This document shows, one piece after another, positions 11,804 through 23,452 of a DNA stretch of 64,000 bases (position 1 is the first letter of the stretch; each line of letters opens with the position of its first letter). The position numbers and the translations under genes were made by a program. This DNA comes from Symbiodinium sp. CCMP2592 (Eukaryota > Sar > Dinophyceae > Suessiales > Symbiodiniaceae): positions 90,001-154,000 of the forward strand of contig CAJNDT010004713.1 of assembly GCA_905221615.1 (NCBI GenBank), read 5' to 3'. Under the pieces are notes generated by a model. It made no database searches, was not told the DNA's origin, and saw only the letters and a program-made list of their open reading frames with translations.

Positions 11804-11935
11804 TCGAGATCGTGGAGGATCATGTTGGTGTCTTCCAAATGCGGCCGAGCTCAGAGAGGACAGCGAAACAGGAGATCGCCCGTTTGAGGGTTTTCTTGAT
11901 GAGCCAGGCCGGTGTTTTGCGTGAGTTTTTCGAAA
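11804..11935 (+). CDS. Possible internal exon of an unknown protein
   Basis: After an acceptor-like ATTCGCAG at 11,803 the frame reads VEIVEDHVGVFQMRPSSERT then AKQEIARLRVFLMSQAGVL, a plausible helical coding stretch. A second stretch near 12,058-12,110 reads AEALRRLKGMWHPDAGVL and contains an HPD tripeptide as in J-domains, but the flanking J-domain helices cannot be seen. The exons cannot be linked with confidence and function is unknown. Confidence 0.3.
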
Positions 11936-12110
11936 GAATTAGCGAAAACTCCGAGTCAGCACAGGTGGCACGTCTGCCCACCTCTGTGCAGACCAACGTG
12001 TGCATCTCAAAGCGGGCACGGGTCAAGCTGCCTAAAGGGCTTGAGCCTGAGTCGCAGCTGAGGCGCTGCGCCGCCTGAAGGGCATGTGGCATCCGGATGC
12101 CGGGGTGCTC

Positions 12111-13370
12111 AGCAAGCCCAGCGGGGCACGGTGCAGGCGGAGCACGGGGGGAGCGGCGCAGAGGATCTGCTTCTGCCCCATTAGGCTGCCCCTGGTCAGT
12201 ATCTTGGACATGACGCCGTAATTGCAGAGGCGGGGGCGCGATTCCGGCTTTGCCCCACGGGAGAGCGAAGTCGAAACGGTTGAAACAGCATGACTCGGCA
12301 TGTCCCAAATGCGGAGAGGAACGCCTGCCAGCTCGTAGCTGCAAAGCGGAATAAGATGCGAAGGATTCTACTCTCGTGCAGACAGTACGGCTTTGGCGCC
12401 GTCGCAGATCCCAGCAGTCTCAAGAAAAATATTTTTTGCTGAGTTTAGGCGATGCCCCAGCTCTCGGAGCCGAAGCTGCCGACTGCAAGATGAGTCAAAA
12501 CCGCCTGCAGACGTCGAGTAGTCCAGAACAGCCCCAGCTGCCATCATTTTTGCAACCCTGCGACGACGGACCTTGCAGTCAATGCGGCATGCTGTGCTTT
12601 ATGTCACAGGACTGCGAGTCGGTAGCGTACGTAGGACAGCATGATCAGCATAGTATCGCACGCCATAAAGTATGAGTATGTGCGTGTGCGAACATGCACG
12701 AGATGGCAAACGCGTGCTGCAAACCTAGTGGAATGCGCAGTCTTGTAAGTTGTTGCCAAGATGACACCAACAGTCGTGCCCTGCAGCGGAGAGCTCAGAG
12801 AGAGTGAGAGAGAAAGTTTGCCAGTGGTGCCAGGTCTTTCGCTTCCTCTGCTCCGTGGAGGTCGCAGCAACCGGTCTTCACATCCCACCATCCGAGGGAT
12901 AAAAGGAGCGACGCCAAGGGACTACCCGCATCCGTCTTTCGTTATGAGGAAGAGCCGCTGTGCTGCCATGCCGAAGCTTCCAAAGGGGCATTCGAATGCA
13001 GAACCCTTCGGTAGGTCCACTCCATGTCCATTCCCACAGAGCGGCAAGATCCAACGATCCAGCACATATGGCTTGGAACGCCCTTGCAGCCTCAGCCTTT
13101 TTTTAGCCATGGGCTGCGCTCAGCTGCGTGCTGGGTGCCGCAGGTGGGGCAACGGGACGAGTGCACGTTTGACCCACCTTCCTTGCCTTCCTTTGCTGCC
13201 GCAGCTCAGGTCATGGAGAGCTTCCAGGAGGACACACATGTGTGTGCTCGTGCGCTCGTCCGGCCGCATGCACGAACGCTCGCACGCTTGCTCGCAAGCA
13301 CGCTCGCTCCTTCGCATGCAGACACGCTCGCACGCGCACACAAAGCGTGCATGCATTTATACGTATATAT
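12111..13370. other. No gene recognised
   Basis: A stretch near 12,450-12,600 contains QPCDDGPCSQCG in one + frame but no bounded exon or family signature. Near 12,900-13,350 there are GC-skewed GCTCGCACGC-type short repeats leading into a CA/TA microsatellite. Confidence 0.45.
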
Positions 13371-13375
13371 GTACA

Positions 13376-13376
13376 T

Positions 13377-13440
<64 letters not shown>
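13376..13440. repeat. Compound (CA)n(TA)n microsatellite
   Basis: About eleven CA units pass directly into about nineteen TA units, with decayed flanks out to 13,465. The runs of Thr/His or Tyr/Ile encoded across it on either strand are artefacts. Confidence 0.95.
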
Positions 13441-13441
<1 letters not shown>

Positions 13442-13535
13442 ACATACACACGCATACATATAGTTTTTCACAGCCGTCATTGAGATGGTGCTTCTGCGAA
13501 GTGGAAAAGTGTATGTATGTATACGCAATCCGGCA

Positions 13536-14520
13536 TTGATACTGGGAAGTTCGAACGTCCGTTTCCGGGCCAGGACTTTGCGGAGTGCATCTCCAGAAAG
13601 GACTTCCGAGCTGCTACGGAGCTCTGCAAGCAGCAGCTGCAGAAGACTCCGGACAGCCGATATGTTTGGGAGCCCGGACTGCAAGTCGGACCCTTCGCAG
13701 CGCAGCACAGTGCGTGGATGTGAGGTTCTGGACTTGAGGAAGACCGTCGAAGCGTTCCTAGATGCCGCCGAGGAGTTGGAGGCTTCGAGGGAGTGCCGCG
13801 GAGAGGCACTTTGTGCCTTCGTTTCGGCAGGCTCAAGAGCAGGGAGACTTCGAGGAGGAAGGGAATTTCGTGGCGTGACGTTCGGCCCAAGAGGTTCGAT
13901 GTCGTTGTGCAGGAGCTCTTGGGCTTTGATGAGCTGGCGGATAAGGTGGCCCGGGGGGCTCCGGGGCTCCGGCTCCAACTGGCTCAGCTCTGATCCTCTC
14001 TTCGTGTGGAGGCGGCTGTCGCGTGTGACAGGGCCTACGAGGCGGACGGCGGACGGTTCTGAGACCGGGGAGCTCACGCATTGCTGGAGGCAATGTTCGC
14101 CTACTTGCACGACGAAGAGCGGCTCTGGGCCGTTGGTGAGCAGGCATGCGAAAGAAGGGCAAGAGCACAAGCGAGTGCTCTCGCCTTGAAAGTGGGAGGC
14201 CGTGGGAATCTTCTGGGACACGGGGCAGCTGGAGCCGGCCGGACCTCGCCGAGCTCCTTGACAGAAGACGTGGGTCTCTTCCTATAGTCCATATAGGTTG
14301 TCTCACCTGGCTCTTCGTTGCGAGGATCGCCTGAAGTCTATGGCGGAGACCTTGACGAGGACCCTGAGCACTCGGCTGAAGCCCCTTGGCTGCGGCGTAG
14401 CCGCGTAGCTCTTCCCCCTCTCTTTGGGCATCTTGGCTGGGTCTGAGGTTGGCTAGAGCCAGCGGCATCGACAACGACGCTTGCCTCCACATTTTCCGGC
14501 AGTTTTCGACTCTGGTCGAG
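13536..14520 (+). CDS. Fragments of a multi-exon, mostly helical protein (tentative)
   Basis: Several + strand pieces look coding. FAECISRKDFRAATELCKQQ with LQKTPDSRYVW (13,573-13,668) resembles one TPR-like helix pair. TVEAFLDAAEELEASREC follows (13,743-13,797). RFDVVVQELLGFDELADKV is at 13,892-13,950 after a CCCAAG|AG acceptor, and LLEAMFAYLHDEERLW is near 14,080-14,130. LSHLALRCEDRLKSMAETL is near 14,299-14,355. IDNDACLHIFRQFSTLVETP is near 14,470-14,525. They lie in one direction with gaps of intron size, but I could not join them codon by codon and do not recognise the family. It may be a helical-repeat scaffold or trafficking protein; this is inference only. Confidence 0.4.
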
Positions 14521-14792
14521 ACTCCGAGACTGAAATGAGGAGTGGCTCTTCGAGGCCTTGGGCGAGCTCTGGTTCTTTCAGGAGAATTCGCACACTGCCA
14601 GCTTTATCTCCGCTCGCTGCTCGCTGGCCCCCTCGGGCGGCCGCAAGGAGCTCGGCCTCACCTCAGAGCCTTGGCTGGCGGAGGCCTGCGCAGAGGCACA
14701 GCCATGGCCAGTCGTCCTGCCTTGCGCAGCTCACCCTGGGTTTTTGTCCCAACTCCCAGGGGCTCAGGGGCCTGAAAGGCAAAGTCATGGAG

Positions 14793-14822
14793 GAGCGGAG
14801 CAGAGCGGAGCAGAGCGGAGCC
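14793..14822. repeat. GAGCGGAGCA decamer repeat
   Basis: Three tandem copies of GAGCGGAGCA/GAGCGGAGCC. A related AGCGG pentamer run occurs at 19,624-19,645. Confidence 0.8.
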
Positions 14823-15284
14823 TAGTGGAGGGGGGGGGAGGGCCTCTGGGAAAACGTCAGGAGCTGACCGGCTTCAGCCTGGAAGGCGCGCTCTCCATGC
14901 CCACATGCCACAGGCAGAGCGGAGGGAGTGAAGGATCCGGTTCCCATGTGCATGTGAGGCTTAAAGAGCGCCTCCTGCGGAGAGCTCTGTGACGCACTCA
15001 TGCAGGCACTCCGCAACGCGAAGCCCCGCATAGCCCCGCGTCTTCTTCCTCTTTTCCCTTGTGAAGAGCAGGTGTGGACCGTCGAGCGGAGCTCTGTCTG
15101 TGGCCTTCTGGACACGTCGCTCGGAGCGAAAGTCAAAGCTCCCTTCCCGGCCCCACGGGCGCCGCGGGCTCCGAAGCTCCGAATCTCCGAATGCGAGGCC
15201 TCCATTGGAGTACGGTGTCTGCGAGGCCACTCGGCCCTCGTGGCCCTCGTGGCCCTCGCAGCGCAGAGAAAGCGCAGCGGCAGG

Positions 15285-15880
15285 TGCTGGCGGAAGTTCG
15301 GAGGCGGCCGCTGATCCTGCCCCCCAAGCCGGGCTTTTACCACTGCTTCTACTTGATGACGCCGCTTGTCGGAGATTTTTGGAATGCTGCTGTGAGAAGG
15401 CAGCTCCGCCCTTTGTACAGGCATGTGGTGTACACTCTGAACTGCGACTGCCCCAGACCACAGCAAAGAGAGAGGACCCGAGTGCCTCGGGTAGCGCCTG
15501 CTGCCTTCGCCTTCGCAGGTTTCAACGGTCACTTGCCAAACCGCCGCAGTGACTGCCCGTGGCCTGGGGTTCAGCGACAGCTCTGCAGACATGCTGCGTG
15601 ACCTTTCGACCGTAAGCCACTCTGATGGAGCACGCTCTTAAGGCTTTACGCCTACCTCGAGTGCTGCCTCGAGTTCTGGCTGTCGGGGACCCCAGGATTC
15701 GATACAGAAGAGCCCACTGCAGAGATGCTTCACGCTTGCAGGACCGTGGCGGAGTCAGAGACGATGTCGGCCTTGCAGGGAGAGGCAGCTTGTCACCTAC
15801 CAGTATAAGGCTTAGCAAGGGCAGAAGAAGTTCGTCCGTTGTCCATGCAGGCGGTGGATGCCATCGCAGCCCGGCATGAT
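15285..15880 (+). CDS. Exons of an unknown protein (tentative, may continue the previous gene)
   Basis: One frame reads VRRRPLILPPKPGFYHCFYL then MTPLVGDFWNAAVRRQLRPL (15,290-15,420). A second piece near 15,648-15,790 reads YLECCLEFWLSGTPGFDTEE then PTAEMLHACRTVAESETMSA. A third near 15,848-15,880, after TTGTCCATGCAG, reads AVDAIAARHDV. All are on the + strand with intron-sized gaps, consistent with one gene continuing from 13.5 kb. Individual stretches look like real protein, but no family is recognised and joins are unresolved. Confidence 0.4.
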
Positions 15881-18800
15881 GTGTCAGGGCTCTCTTTTGT
15901 GCTCTTCAGGATTCTTCAATTCCATGCCAAGGCTGAAGCAGTCGACTGCTTGCGCGGATTGAACGAAAGCGGCTCGCAAACGACGATCAGGCGGGCAACC
16001 ACCGGCTCGGCCGGCTCGGCTCTAGATTGCAGTCTGCTCTTTTTGTGCGGATGTGGCAGGGCATGCAGGTGGCTCTTGTCTCGGCAACAGGCAGGAGTCG
16101 CCCCCGGGGCGTGTTCACGGCGCCTTGCTTGCCCTCTCGATCTTCAGGCTGATGGCTTCTTCGTGTCTCCCAACTCGAGTAGGCCCGACTTGGAAAACTC
16201 CGGAACGGCACCGTTGCTTTGAATCTGTGCTTTGGCAGACCTGAAAACGAGTACGACCAGCTGCATCCCACCTGGACAGCAGCGGCTGCCTTGCTGCGGC
16301 CTCAGCTTAGTCCTTGTGCCTCGCTCCGCCTCCGCTTTCCCAGTGGAGATGACATCTCTGGAAAAACCACAAACCCAAACTCCCCTCCTCTCCCAGGCAG
16401 CTTCGACGGCAGGCGGAAGCCAACAAACACCTTTCAGATAGATCTCTCTTCCTGGACTCTTGGGGGAACCGAAACCGGGTAGCTCAACCCAACCTGCTCT
16501 GCGAAGGCGCCGGGTCCCAGTGGGCTGTGCCAGTGCTGGGCGCGACACGCCCGAGAGGCGGCATCGGAGGCGAGAAGAAGCGATATGTCAGCGATGCTTT
16601 TCTACTAATTCTACTCTAGGCCCTAGCCTTCCTGCGGCTCCCTGGACCTAGACTGCTTCACTTCTTTTCTTCGAGGTTTCTGCTACAAACCCCGGTTGCT
16701 TTCAGGTGGGCTTCTCGCAGCCGCCTGCGTGACGAACTCGGAGCACAAGGCGCTGAAGCACAGATCCGCCAGCAAAGAGCTCCGTCACGAGTACGTCAGA
16801 AGGATGACACCCCACAAGTTGTACAGTGCCAGCTTGAGTCCGCGCTCTTACTGCTGTTGTTGCCTTCCTCTCTCGCGTTGCTTTTTTTGTTGTTGTTACA
16901 CTGGTGGTGCCGAAGCCAAGTCCAAGCGATTGCTCACTTCGCCGAGATTCGTGCATTGCCACGTGAGCCATACTGTCAGGCCCAGGGTGTCATGGCCCGA
17001 CCACGGCATGAACTGCATGCAGCTCGGCAGACGAAGTGCACGACAACGACCAGAGCCAACGAGCGGCAGCAAAGCTCTTGAGCTCTCCGCTAGCTGTTGC
17101 GGTTTCATGCAAAAAAAAGGTCTTCTGCCACGTCGAGGATGGGGACCGACTATCGTCTTGGCTTGCATGCTCGTGGGTCGGATCTGCAGCACGAGCGATC
17201 ATGTGAGAGGCGGTCTCTGATAAACTGTAGCATGATGGGAGGCTAGTCCACGCAAATGTGCCATAGCGACATCCCATAATGTAATCTGACTGTAGAATGC
17301 TTTGGCAACGTGCGAGCGTAACAGTGAATATAGTATGGCTGGCATATGCAGTCGCCATGGGTACTGAAGATGACACACATTGGCAGGCTTCGGCGCAACC
17401 TTTAACTAGCCGACTGCAATGAACACATGTATGCAACGGCATCAGCGATGGGAATGCTGATGGCATGGAGTTGCTTGGTTGAAGTTGTTCTGTGGCAACG
17501 ATCCATGAAGTTGCAGCTAAGGTTCGGGAGCTGTAGAGGCGAGGAAAGGGGATGCGACAGATTCCGATGGGCCCGGGCGGCCCGGGCCCAGGAGCACCGA
17601 GCCAGGCTGAGACATGGCGGTGCCGGCACGAGCTTTGGGGTTGCAGGAGGGCTACTCGCAGGACCGGACCGGAGAGACCGGAGAGACAGTGGCCCTGTGT
17701 GGCCCTTCATTGCACAGGAGCAATGGGGTCCGTGGCGCAGCTTCGGATTGCCAGTTTCCTCAGCTTTCCCGAGGCTGTGACCCGACCACGCCTTCTTTTT
17801 TGGGTCAGGCTTGTCCAGCAGGCGGTGTCTGAGCTGAGTTGGCAGGCGAGGTGTTGCTGAGCAATGTCTCTGCGTTTGCTTCTGCAAGTCTTCAGCAGAG
17901 ATGCCCAAACTCCCCCCCAAACTCAACCGACGCCAGCCGCGACGCAAGCCGCGACGCGAGCCGCTTGGGTCGTCAGAGCTGCTTGGCTCGAGCCGAGAGA
18001 GCCGGGAGTCGCCGCTATGAGCAGGCCGTTTCCCAGCACCACCGCAAGAAGAGAGACGCCCGCAACTCTTGCGAGGCCCCTCTCCGAATCCCTTCCCGGA
18101 GCCCGAGCGGGAAGGAGGCCAGTGGGGCAGCTGGCCCTGTGGCTGCAGCTCTAAATGTGTTCTTCGGTCGTGCAGGTTCGGTGTTCTTGGCATTCCAAGA
18201 CCGTCTCTGCCATGATGAAGGTGCCTATACCGTCCGTCTTTGCCTGGAATCCTTGGAGTCTATTATTGATGTCGGTGAATTCGCCAAGAGACTCCATGAG
18301 AGGCAGCGGTGCGCAAGCTGTGGTCCGTGGCTCAGCCCAAGAGTAGGAATGCGAGTAGGGCAAGCACCGCAAGCACCCATAAGGCGAAGAGCTTCTTTTG
18401 AATGCATCTTGTTGCTTGCGGCCGCAGGTTCTTTGCACTGGTTTGGGGCGGTACTTCGGAGGTGCCCGCGGCCTCGGCTTGAGGTGCAACACTTCGAGTC
18501 TTGACTTCTGCAGGAGTCTCGGTTGATGAGGGCAAGTCCACGTGAGGTTGCGATTTCCTCAAGATTTTGCTTGTGATCGCAGTGCAGTGGTGTGGTTGTT
18601 GTGCGTGTGCCTTTGCCTTTCCTTCTGCTCTGCTTGGGGAGGTCGGCCGCGCCGGCGCGTCGGGCGTGTCGTTGCAGGTGACGGTGTTTGCTCGAGTGCC
18701 CGACCACCCCGCAGCTCAGCCGACTTCTCTGCGTTTGCAGGTCCAGGTCCTTCCAGACGGCTCAATGCTTGGGCATGCACATCCTGCAAGGCACGGCAAC

Positions 18801-20504
18801 TGCTTCCCCGTGCCGAGCGAAAGGGTTGTTCAGTCATGTTCAGTCGCAGAGTCGCTAGATTATCAGGCAAGTCGCGGACGCTGGGCACCGCGAGGCGGAG
18901 AGCCAGCAGGTGGGGGGTCTCCGCATTGGGAGACATCTGATTGCAGCGCTGCTTCGCTTGGAGGATACCCTGCAGCAGACAGCTGCGGTCCATCACCATC
19001 ATCATCACCGAGCTTGATGCTTAGAGCATTTAGAGCACAGCAGAACACAGGCTTCTTCCCGGCCGGGAAGACTGCAGCAGGTCAGGCACCCATCGCACCC
19101 TCGTCGAGACTATGATTCCAGAGCAGAGGAGAAGGTTACTTGTATGGAAGTCTAGCGCAAGATGCCCTCCGCCTGCAGCCCGGTGTTACTGTCCGAGAGG
19201 CATGGCACGAGCTCGAAGACAAAGGCACGATGGGCGACATGGAGGATGCCACGAAGTTGTAGAAGTGATGTTGCGCAGCTTCGCAGCACAGCATGTCACA
19301 GTCGGCGATCGTGGGTCGACTTCAGGATTTGCCACTGGTGTCCGGACCGCACGAGAACTCGCCGGGAGCTGAAGCACCAAGCCATGATGCTCCTGTTTGT
19401 ATCACACCACAGCTCCAGGTGGGAGGGATCTTCGAGCCGGCTGAAGCCCCACTCCTTCGCGGCAGCCTCAGCAACTCAGCGACGCGGCGCGCGGGTGGGT
19501 GTGCAGTCTTTGGGCAGGACTGGGAGCTGCCCTCGGAGAAGTGGACCTCCGCCCTCTCCTCGCCCGAAGGCGCCGGGGGAAGCGTGGGCAGCGTGGGCCG
19601 CCAGTGAGCCAACGTTGGCCCCAGAGCGGAGCGGAGCGGAGCGGAGGCGACCTGACACCGGGCCTGGCGCCAGCAGGTGGAAGTGGAAGCGTCGGAAGCG
19701 TGCAGGAGACACCTCGTTTTCTTTTTGCGCTCGGCAGAGCCACTGTCCGCGGAAACAGGACGAAGCCGAGGAGCGACGAAGCGCCACACGTCTGGTCAGG
19801 AGCGACGGCTTAAGCCGAGCTTTGATCAGAGCACCATTGCTCATGCTTATCGGATGCCTTACGACAGGAATGTGGATAACTCCTTGCTGGCCATGGTGGT
19901 GCGTATCGGCGACGGTGTAGGCAATTGCCTTCATGCATGTTTCCATTCGATCCTTCGATTGCTAAGTCTGCCCGAGGCCCGATCACATACTCAAGGCCGG
20001 ATTTGAGTGCTCCCGTTTCTTCTTTCGCACAGTGACTTCGAGCAAAGGTCACCGGGAGTCCACCAGAGCTTGAACCGCGAGCTTCGGCAAAGACTCGTTA
20101 CGCAGGCCGGGTCTGGTCAGTCTCTGCAGTCCTCGCGACAGAGAGCAGACGGAGGGGCACTACGTAGAAGATCGAGCAGGCGAGCTGTAGGCATCTCATC
20201 AAGGTCGGAGACTTTTCAAGGTATTTTACATCTATCTACATGCATGAAGTCGTCATTTCAACTATGCTTCACATCTGCTCACCAATCTAGCGAATTCTTG
20301 CTCTTTCCAGATGCGAGTATGGCAACAACAACTGCATGGGAGGGGCATGTGGTGGGACAGCGTTCGCATGTAATGCAGGTTCTGCGGAATTGAAGTCCAC
20401 AGTGCCATAGTGGCCGTACAGCGCTTTCCAGTGATGCTTGCGGAGGACATTGCTGCCGTCGGCTTTTTGTAGCTTGGACGGCATATATCTGCACCCGCCA
20501 CCTG
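15881..20504. other. No gene identified with confidence; scattered exon-like pieces
   Basis: Weak + strand pieces include HRSASKELRHEYVRRMTPHK near 16,755-16,820 behind a TTGCTTTCAG acceptor, and VLPDGSMLGHAHPARHGN near 18,750-18,800. On the - strand a frame ending at 18,332 terminates in LFALWVLAVLALLAFLLLG, which would be a C-terminal membrane anchor preceded by a Pro/Ala/Ser-rich linker, but no upstream domain on that strand supports it. A dodecamer-like CGCGACGC(A/G)AGC repeat lies near 17,930-17,970. I see no motif that fixes a gene. Confidence 0.4.
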
Positions 20505-21382
20505 ATGACGCAGTGCATGGCGCCGCGGGGCGCGACGAGGCTTTTCGTCCTCGGGGTTGCTGTGTGGGTGAGCTGCCTGGGCGTGTACCAATTCGCCGAC
20601 GACCCGTCGCAGGCAGAAGTTATCGCAAGGAACACAGGTTTCTTTGTGCTCTGTTTTTCCACACCGGAAGGTGCTCTTTTACACAGACCCGAAGCGCGCG
20701 GCACAGCCACCACAGATGCCACGTGATGCTGTGGATCAGAAGTTGGGGCGAAAACTGGCAGTGATGCAAGGTATGCACAGCATCGGGTTCTCTGCACTTC
20801 TAGCGACCAGGAGTCATTCCTGGAGGTGCGCTGCCACTTCTCATCGCTTCTTGTGCATTGGAGTATCGTCAGGCCTTCAACACGCAGCCGCACCGTGCCA
20901 CGAAGCCTTGCTGCAAGCAGCGGTTCGCTTTCTGCAATTACATCTCTTCGCCAAGTCTAGTCGCGTTCCCTTTGCCTTTGCTTCGGTGAGGCTGCGCCTC
21001 ATTGGAAGAAGGTCTTCGACAAGGACTTTTCTCAGGCTGGATGCATACGTCCGCTCGCACAAGCAGACGTGCAGGACCGGCGGGTGCTGCGAGCTGCTGC
21101 GAGGCGCAGCGTGGAGTCGCCGTGGAGCCTCTGGGAGCAGCCGCTTCTTGCAGCTGCTTCTTTCTTCTTTCGCCGCAGGCTCCTTGGCCTCGGCGCTCTC
21201 GCGCGCGGCGGGCCGTTCCCGGCGCTTCCTGCTCCCGGGCCGCCGGAGCGGCAGAGTTCTCGCGCAAGCCGAGCAGGCGTTCGAGCAGCCGAGCGGTTTT
21301 CTTGTCTGCAGGAGGCCTGTTGCAGATGCCGACATCTTGTTCGACGTCTCCTTGGACCTCAGCTCGCAGCTGCCTTGTTAGG
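20505..21382 (+). CDS. Small single-pass membrane protein, multi-exon
   Basis: The ATG at 20,505 starts MTQCMAPRGATRLFVLGVAV then WVSCLGVYQF, a short basic N-terminus and one hydrophobic segment (about residues 13-29), so an N-terminal membrane anchor or signal is likely. A 46-nt intron (20,625-20,670) begins GCAAGG and ends GGAAG (GC-AG) and joins AEVI|VLFYTDPKRAAQPPQMPR. A second donor GTATGC follows near 20,771. Later pieces in the same direction read EAAPHWKKVFDKDFSQAG (near 20,987-21,040) and, after TTGTCTGCAG near 21,308, RPVADADILFDVSLDLSSQL ending PC and TAG at 21,380-21,382. The middle joins are uncertain. The anchor plus short tail recalls small organelle-membrane assembly factors, but no homologue is recognised. 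Confidence 0.5.
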
Positions 21383-22714
21383 AACGCCCTAGCCATGCTT
21401 TCCGAGCTTTCAACACTACCCGCTTGGGGCCCCTGACTGTTCACGGAAGTTCCGGGAGACTATTCACGGAAGCGCTCAGCCGCTAAGCTTCAGCAGCATG
21501 ACTGCGGATTTTCTGAGGTTCATATCGGGTGAGGGCCAGCTGGCATCCCAGGAAGAGGTGGTGCGCAGCAGAGCTTCCCAGAGCCCAGACCCGCCTTGTT
21601 GCCTAGTGCAGGGAAGAAAGCTGGAAGGCCATTTGATCAACAGCAATCCTCTCCAAGTCCTGGTGCTGAGGCCCGGGTCATTCGCAAATGTAGACCGTTT
21701 ACAGCTTGACCCGACCCCCTTTGCTAGGAAGCGGGTTCTTTGGGCCTGCTGCCTGGAAAGAACGACTGTTGACACCTTTATGAGTACGTCTCTGCCCAAA
21801 AAGGCCAACTGGGAGGATATGGCCACCAACATCAAGCAGAAGCTTCGTGGAATGGGTGCGGAACTGAGGTGGGGATGATGAAACTGATCCACAAAGTGAG
21901 CGCTTGACAGGATTCCGTGGCGAAGTGGAAGTTCGCTTTGACTCTCAGGAGCTGTCGTCGCTTCGGGGACGATTTTGTGTGTTCGGTGCATGTTTCCTCA
22001 TCGCTTGAACAGGAGGACCTGCGGATTTACAGGACCCGTACATTCGGGATGTGCAGACTGCAAACAGTGTAACATTGACATCCAGGCTTCAGAGCAATCC
22101 ATTTACGTGCTTCGTGTCTTGACAGGAATCTTCGATGGCAGAATTTCGTCCGCACGCCCATCACCCACATGCTTTCGGTACGCCCCCAACGCGTCAACCC
22201 TGCAAAAAATCGACCCAGGCAGTGAGTTCTGCTCAGGTGCTCTCTGGCATTGGAGTATTGTTTTGGGTGCCCTACCTCTACTGCCGCTCTGATGTAGCAT
22301 CTTGGGCAGAAGGGCAGGCTTGTGTAGAAGAGTGTCAGCCGATTCGAAGAGAACTGGAAAAGCAAGGTAGTTGTGGAAACCAACTTCCAGATTCAAGTCG
22401 ATGTCCATCGGCCGGCTACCCATGGGGGCCGGGACGGAAGATGGTCGCAGATGTTCTGTTCTTCTCGGGCAGGTACTGGGAGATGCTGTCGCAAGGCGAC
22501 GAGGGGAGAAACTGGGAAGAGAGGGAAGACCGAGGGCCTGAGCTGACTGTGCTTCCGCAGGGCTGGACACCTCTGAGGGCTTCCGCACTTGACGCCAATT
22601 AGGCTTTGAGGTTACGGCCAGTGGGAGGAAAAAGGGTGGTTACCACTTGTGCCTGCCTTTGTCTTGGCGCTGACGGCGCAAGAAGAATGAGAAGCTCTTG
22701 TTCCTTGGTTCGCA
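21383..22714 (+). other. Possible 5' exons of the EF-hand gene; unresolved
   Basis: An open frame from 21,498 (MTADFLRFISGEGQLASQEE...) ends ANWEDMATNIKQKLRGMGAE near 21,860 and may contain a real exon. Near 22,450-22,560, between CGGGCAG and CTTCCGCAG, a frame reads YWEMLSQGDEGRNWEEREDR. These could lead into the EF-hand exons but cannot be joined, and no motif is visible. Confidence 0.3.
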
Positions 22715-23097
22715 GGAGAATGCCACGCAGCTGATCCAGCTCTTTAAAGAACATGCCAAGAAGAAGGATGGATACCTAAGCAGCCCACTCGGACGAGGCT
22801 TGGCTTGCAAATCCTACCCGAAAAGCAGCCAAGGTAAGGATGAGTTCATTGCCGTGCTGCAGAAGTGAGCCATCTGAGCTTGCATCTCTCTTGGAGCTTG
22901 GCATGTAGTGGCTCAAAGTGCTGGCCGCAGGTATCCTTGCTGCAACTCGGCGTACCACACTGTCTTCTTTGACCTCTTCGATCGGAATGAGGCTTTCGGG
23001 AGATGCAGGCGATCGCACATCACTCTCTCTGACAGCAAGTTTGCTCAGGACGGCTTCTTGAGCGAATCGGACTTCCTCGGTGGAATGCTGGCAGTGA
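22715..23097 (+). CDS. EF-hand calcium-binding protein (partial gene model)
   Basis: An exon after TTGGTTCGCAG (22,715-22,832) reads ENATQLIQLFKEHAKKKDGY and ends before GTAAGG. A second begins near 22,930 (YPCCNSAYHTVFFDLFDRNE) and stops at 22,991. A 57-nt intron (22,992-23,048), GCTTTC...GCTCAG, is removed to give DRNE|DGFLSESD, a complete 12-residue EF-hand loop (D1, N3, D5, G6, L8, D12) that should bind calcium. The next residues are FLGGMLA, then GTGAGT. Because the intron is 57 nt without stops, the unspliced frame stays open and hides the EF-hand. The first exon may be a degenerate EF-hand. Start, stop and partner domains were not found. Confidence 0.65.
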
Positions 23098-23452
23098 GTC
23101 GTCGCCCCGCTAGCCGTCAGATCCGTCATGTTTGCAATCGCAAGACATGTCCAAACTCAACTCTTCGGGTGCCATTTCTGGACAGAGATACATGAACGGC
23201 ATGGAAGGTCATGTGCAACTGCAATCCCCGATGTTCCATCGTGAGTTTTCCAGTTCAGGCTGCATTCACAAGGCCTGACCCTGACGGCACACATGAATGC
23301 CCCCCACCCCCCCAAACCCCCCAATCGCAGACTCAGCCCAGAAAGCCGCCCGAGCCTGGGCACCCCCTCCCCACGCCTCTGCGGCCTCGCCATGGGGTCC
23401 ACGACCACGAAACGCGTGGTGTAGAAGCCGCTTTGATCTGACGAAGTCTCCG

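Noticed and set aside
12058-12110. J-domain because of WHPD
   Set aside because: Only an HPD-containing stretch is visible; the surrounding J-domain helices are missing.
18332-18562. Minus-strand tail-anchored protein ending LFALWVLAVLALLAFLLLG
   Set aside because: The hydrophobic end is suggestive, but no domain or exon chain on the minus strand supports it and all firm neighbours are on the plus strand.
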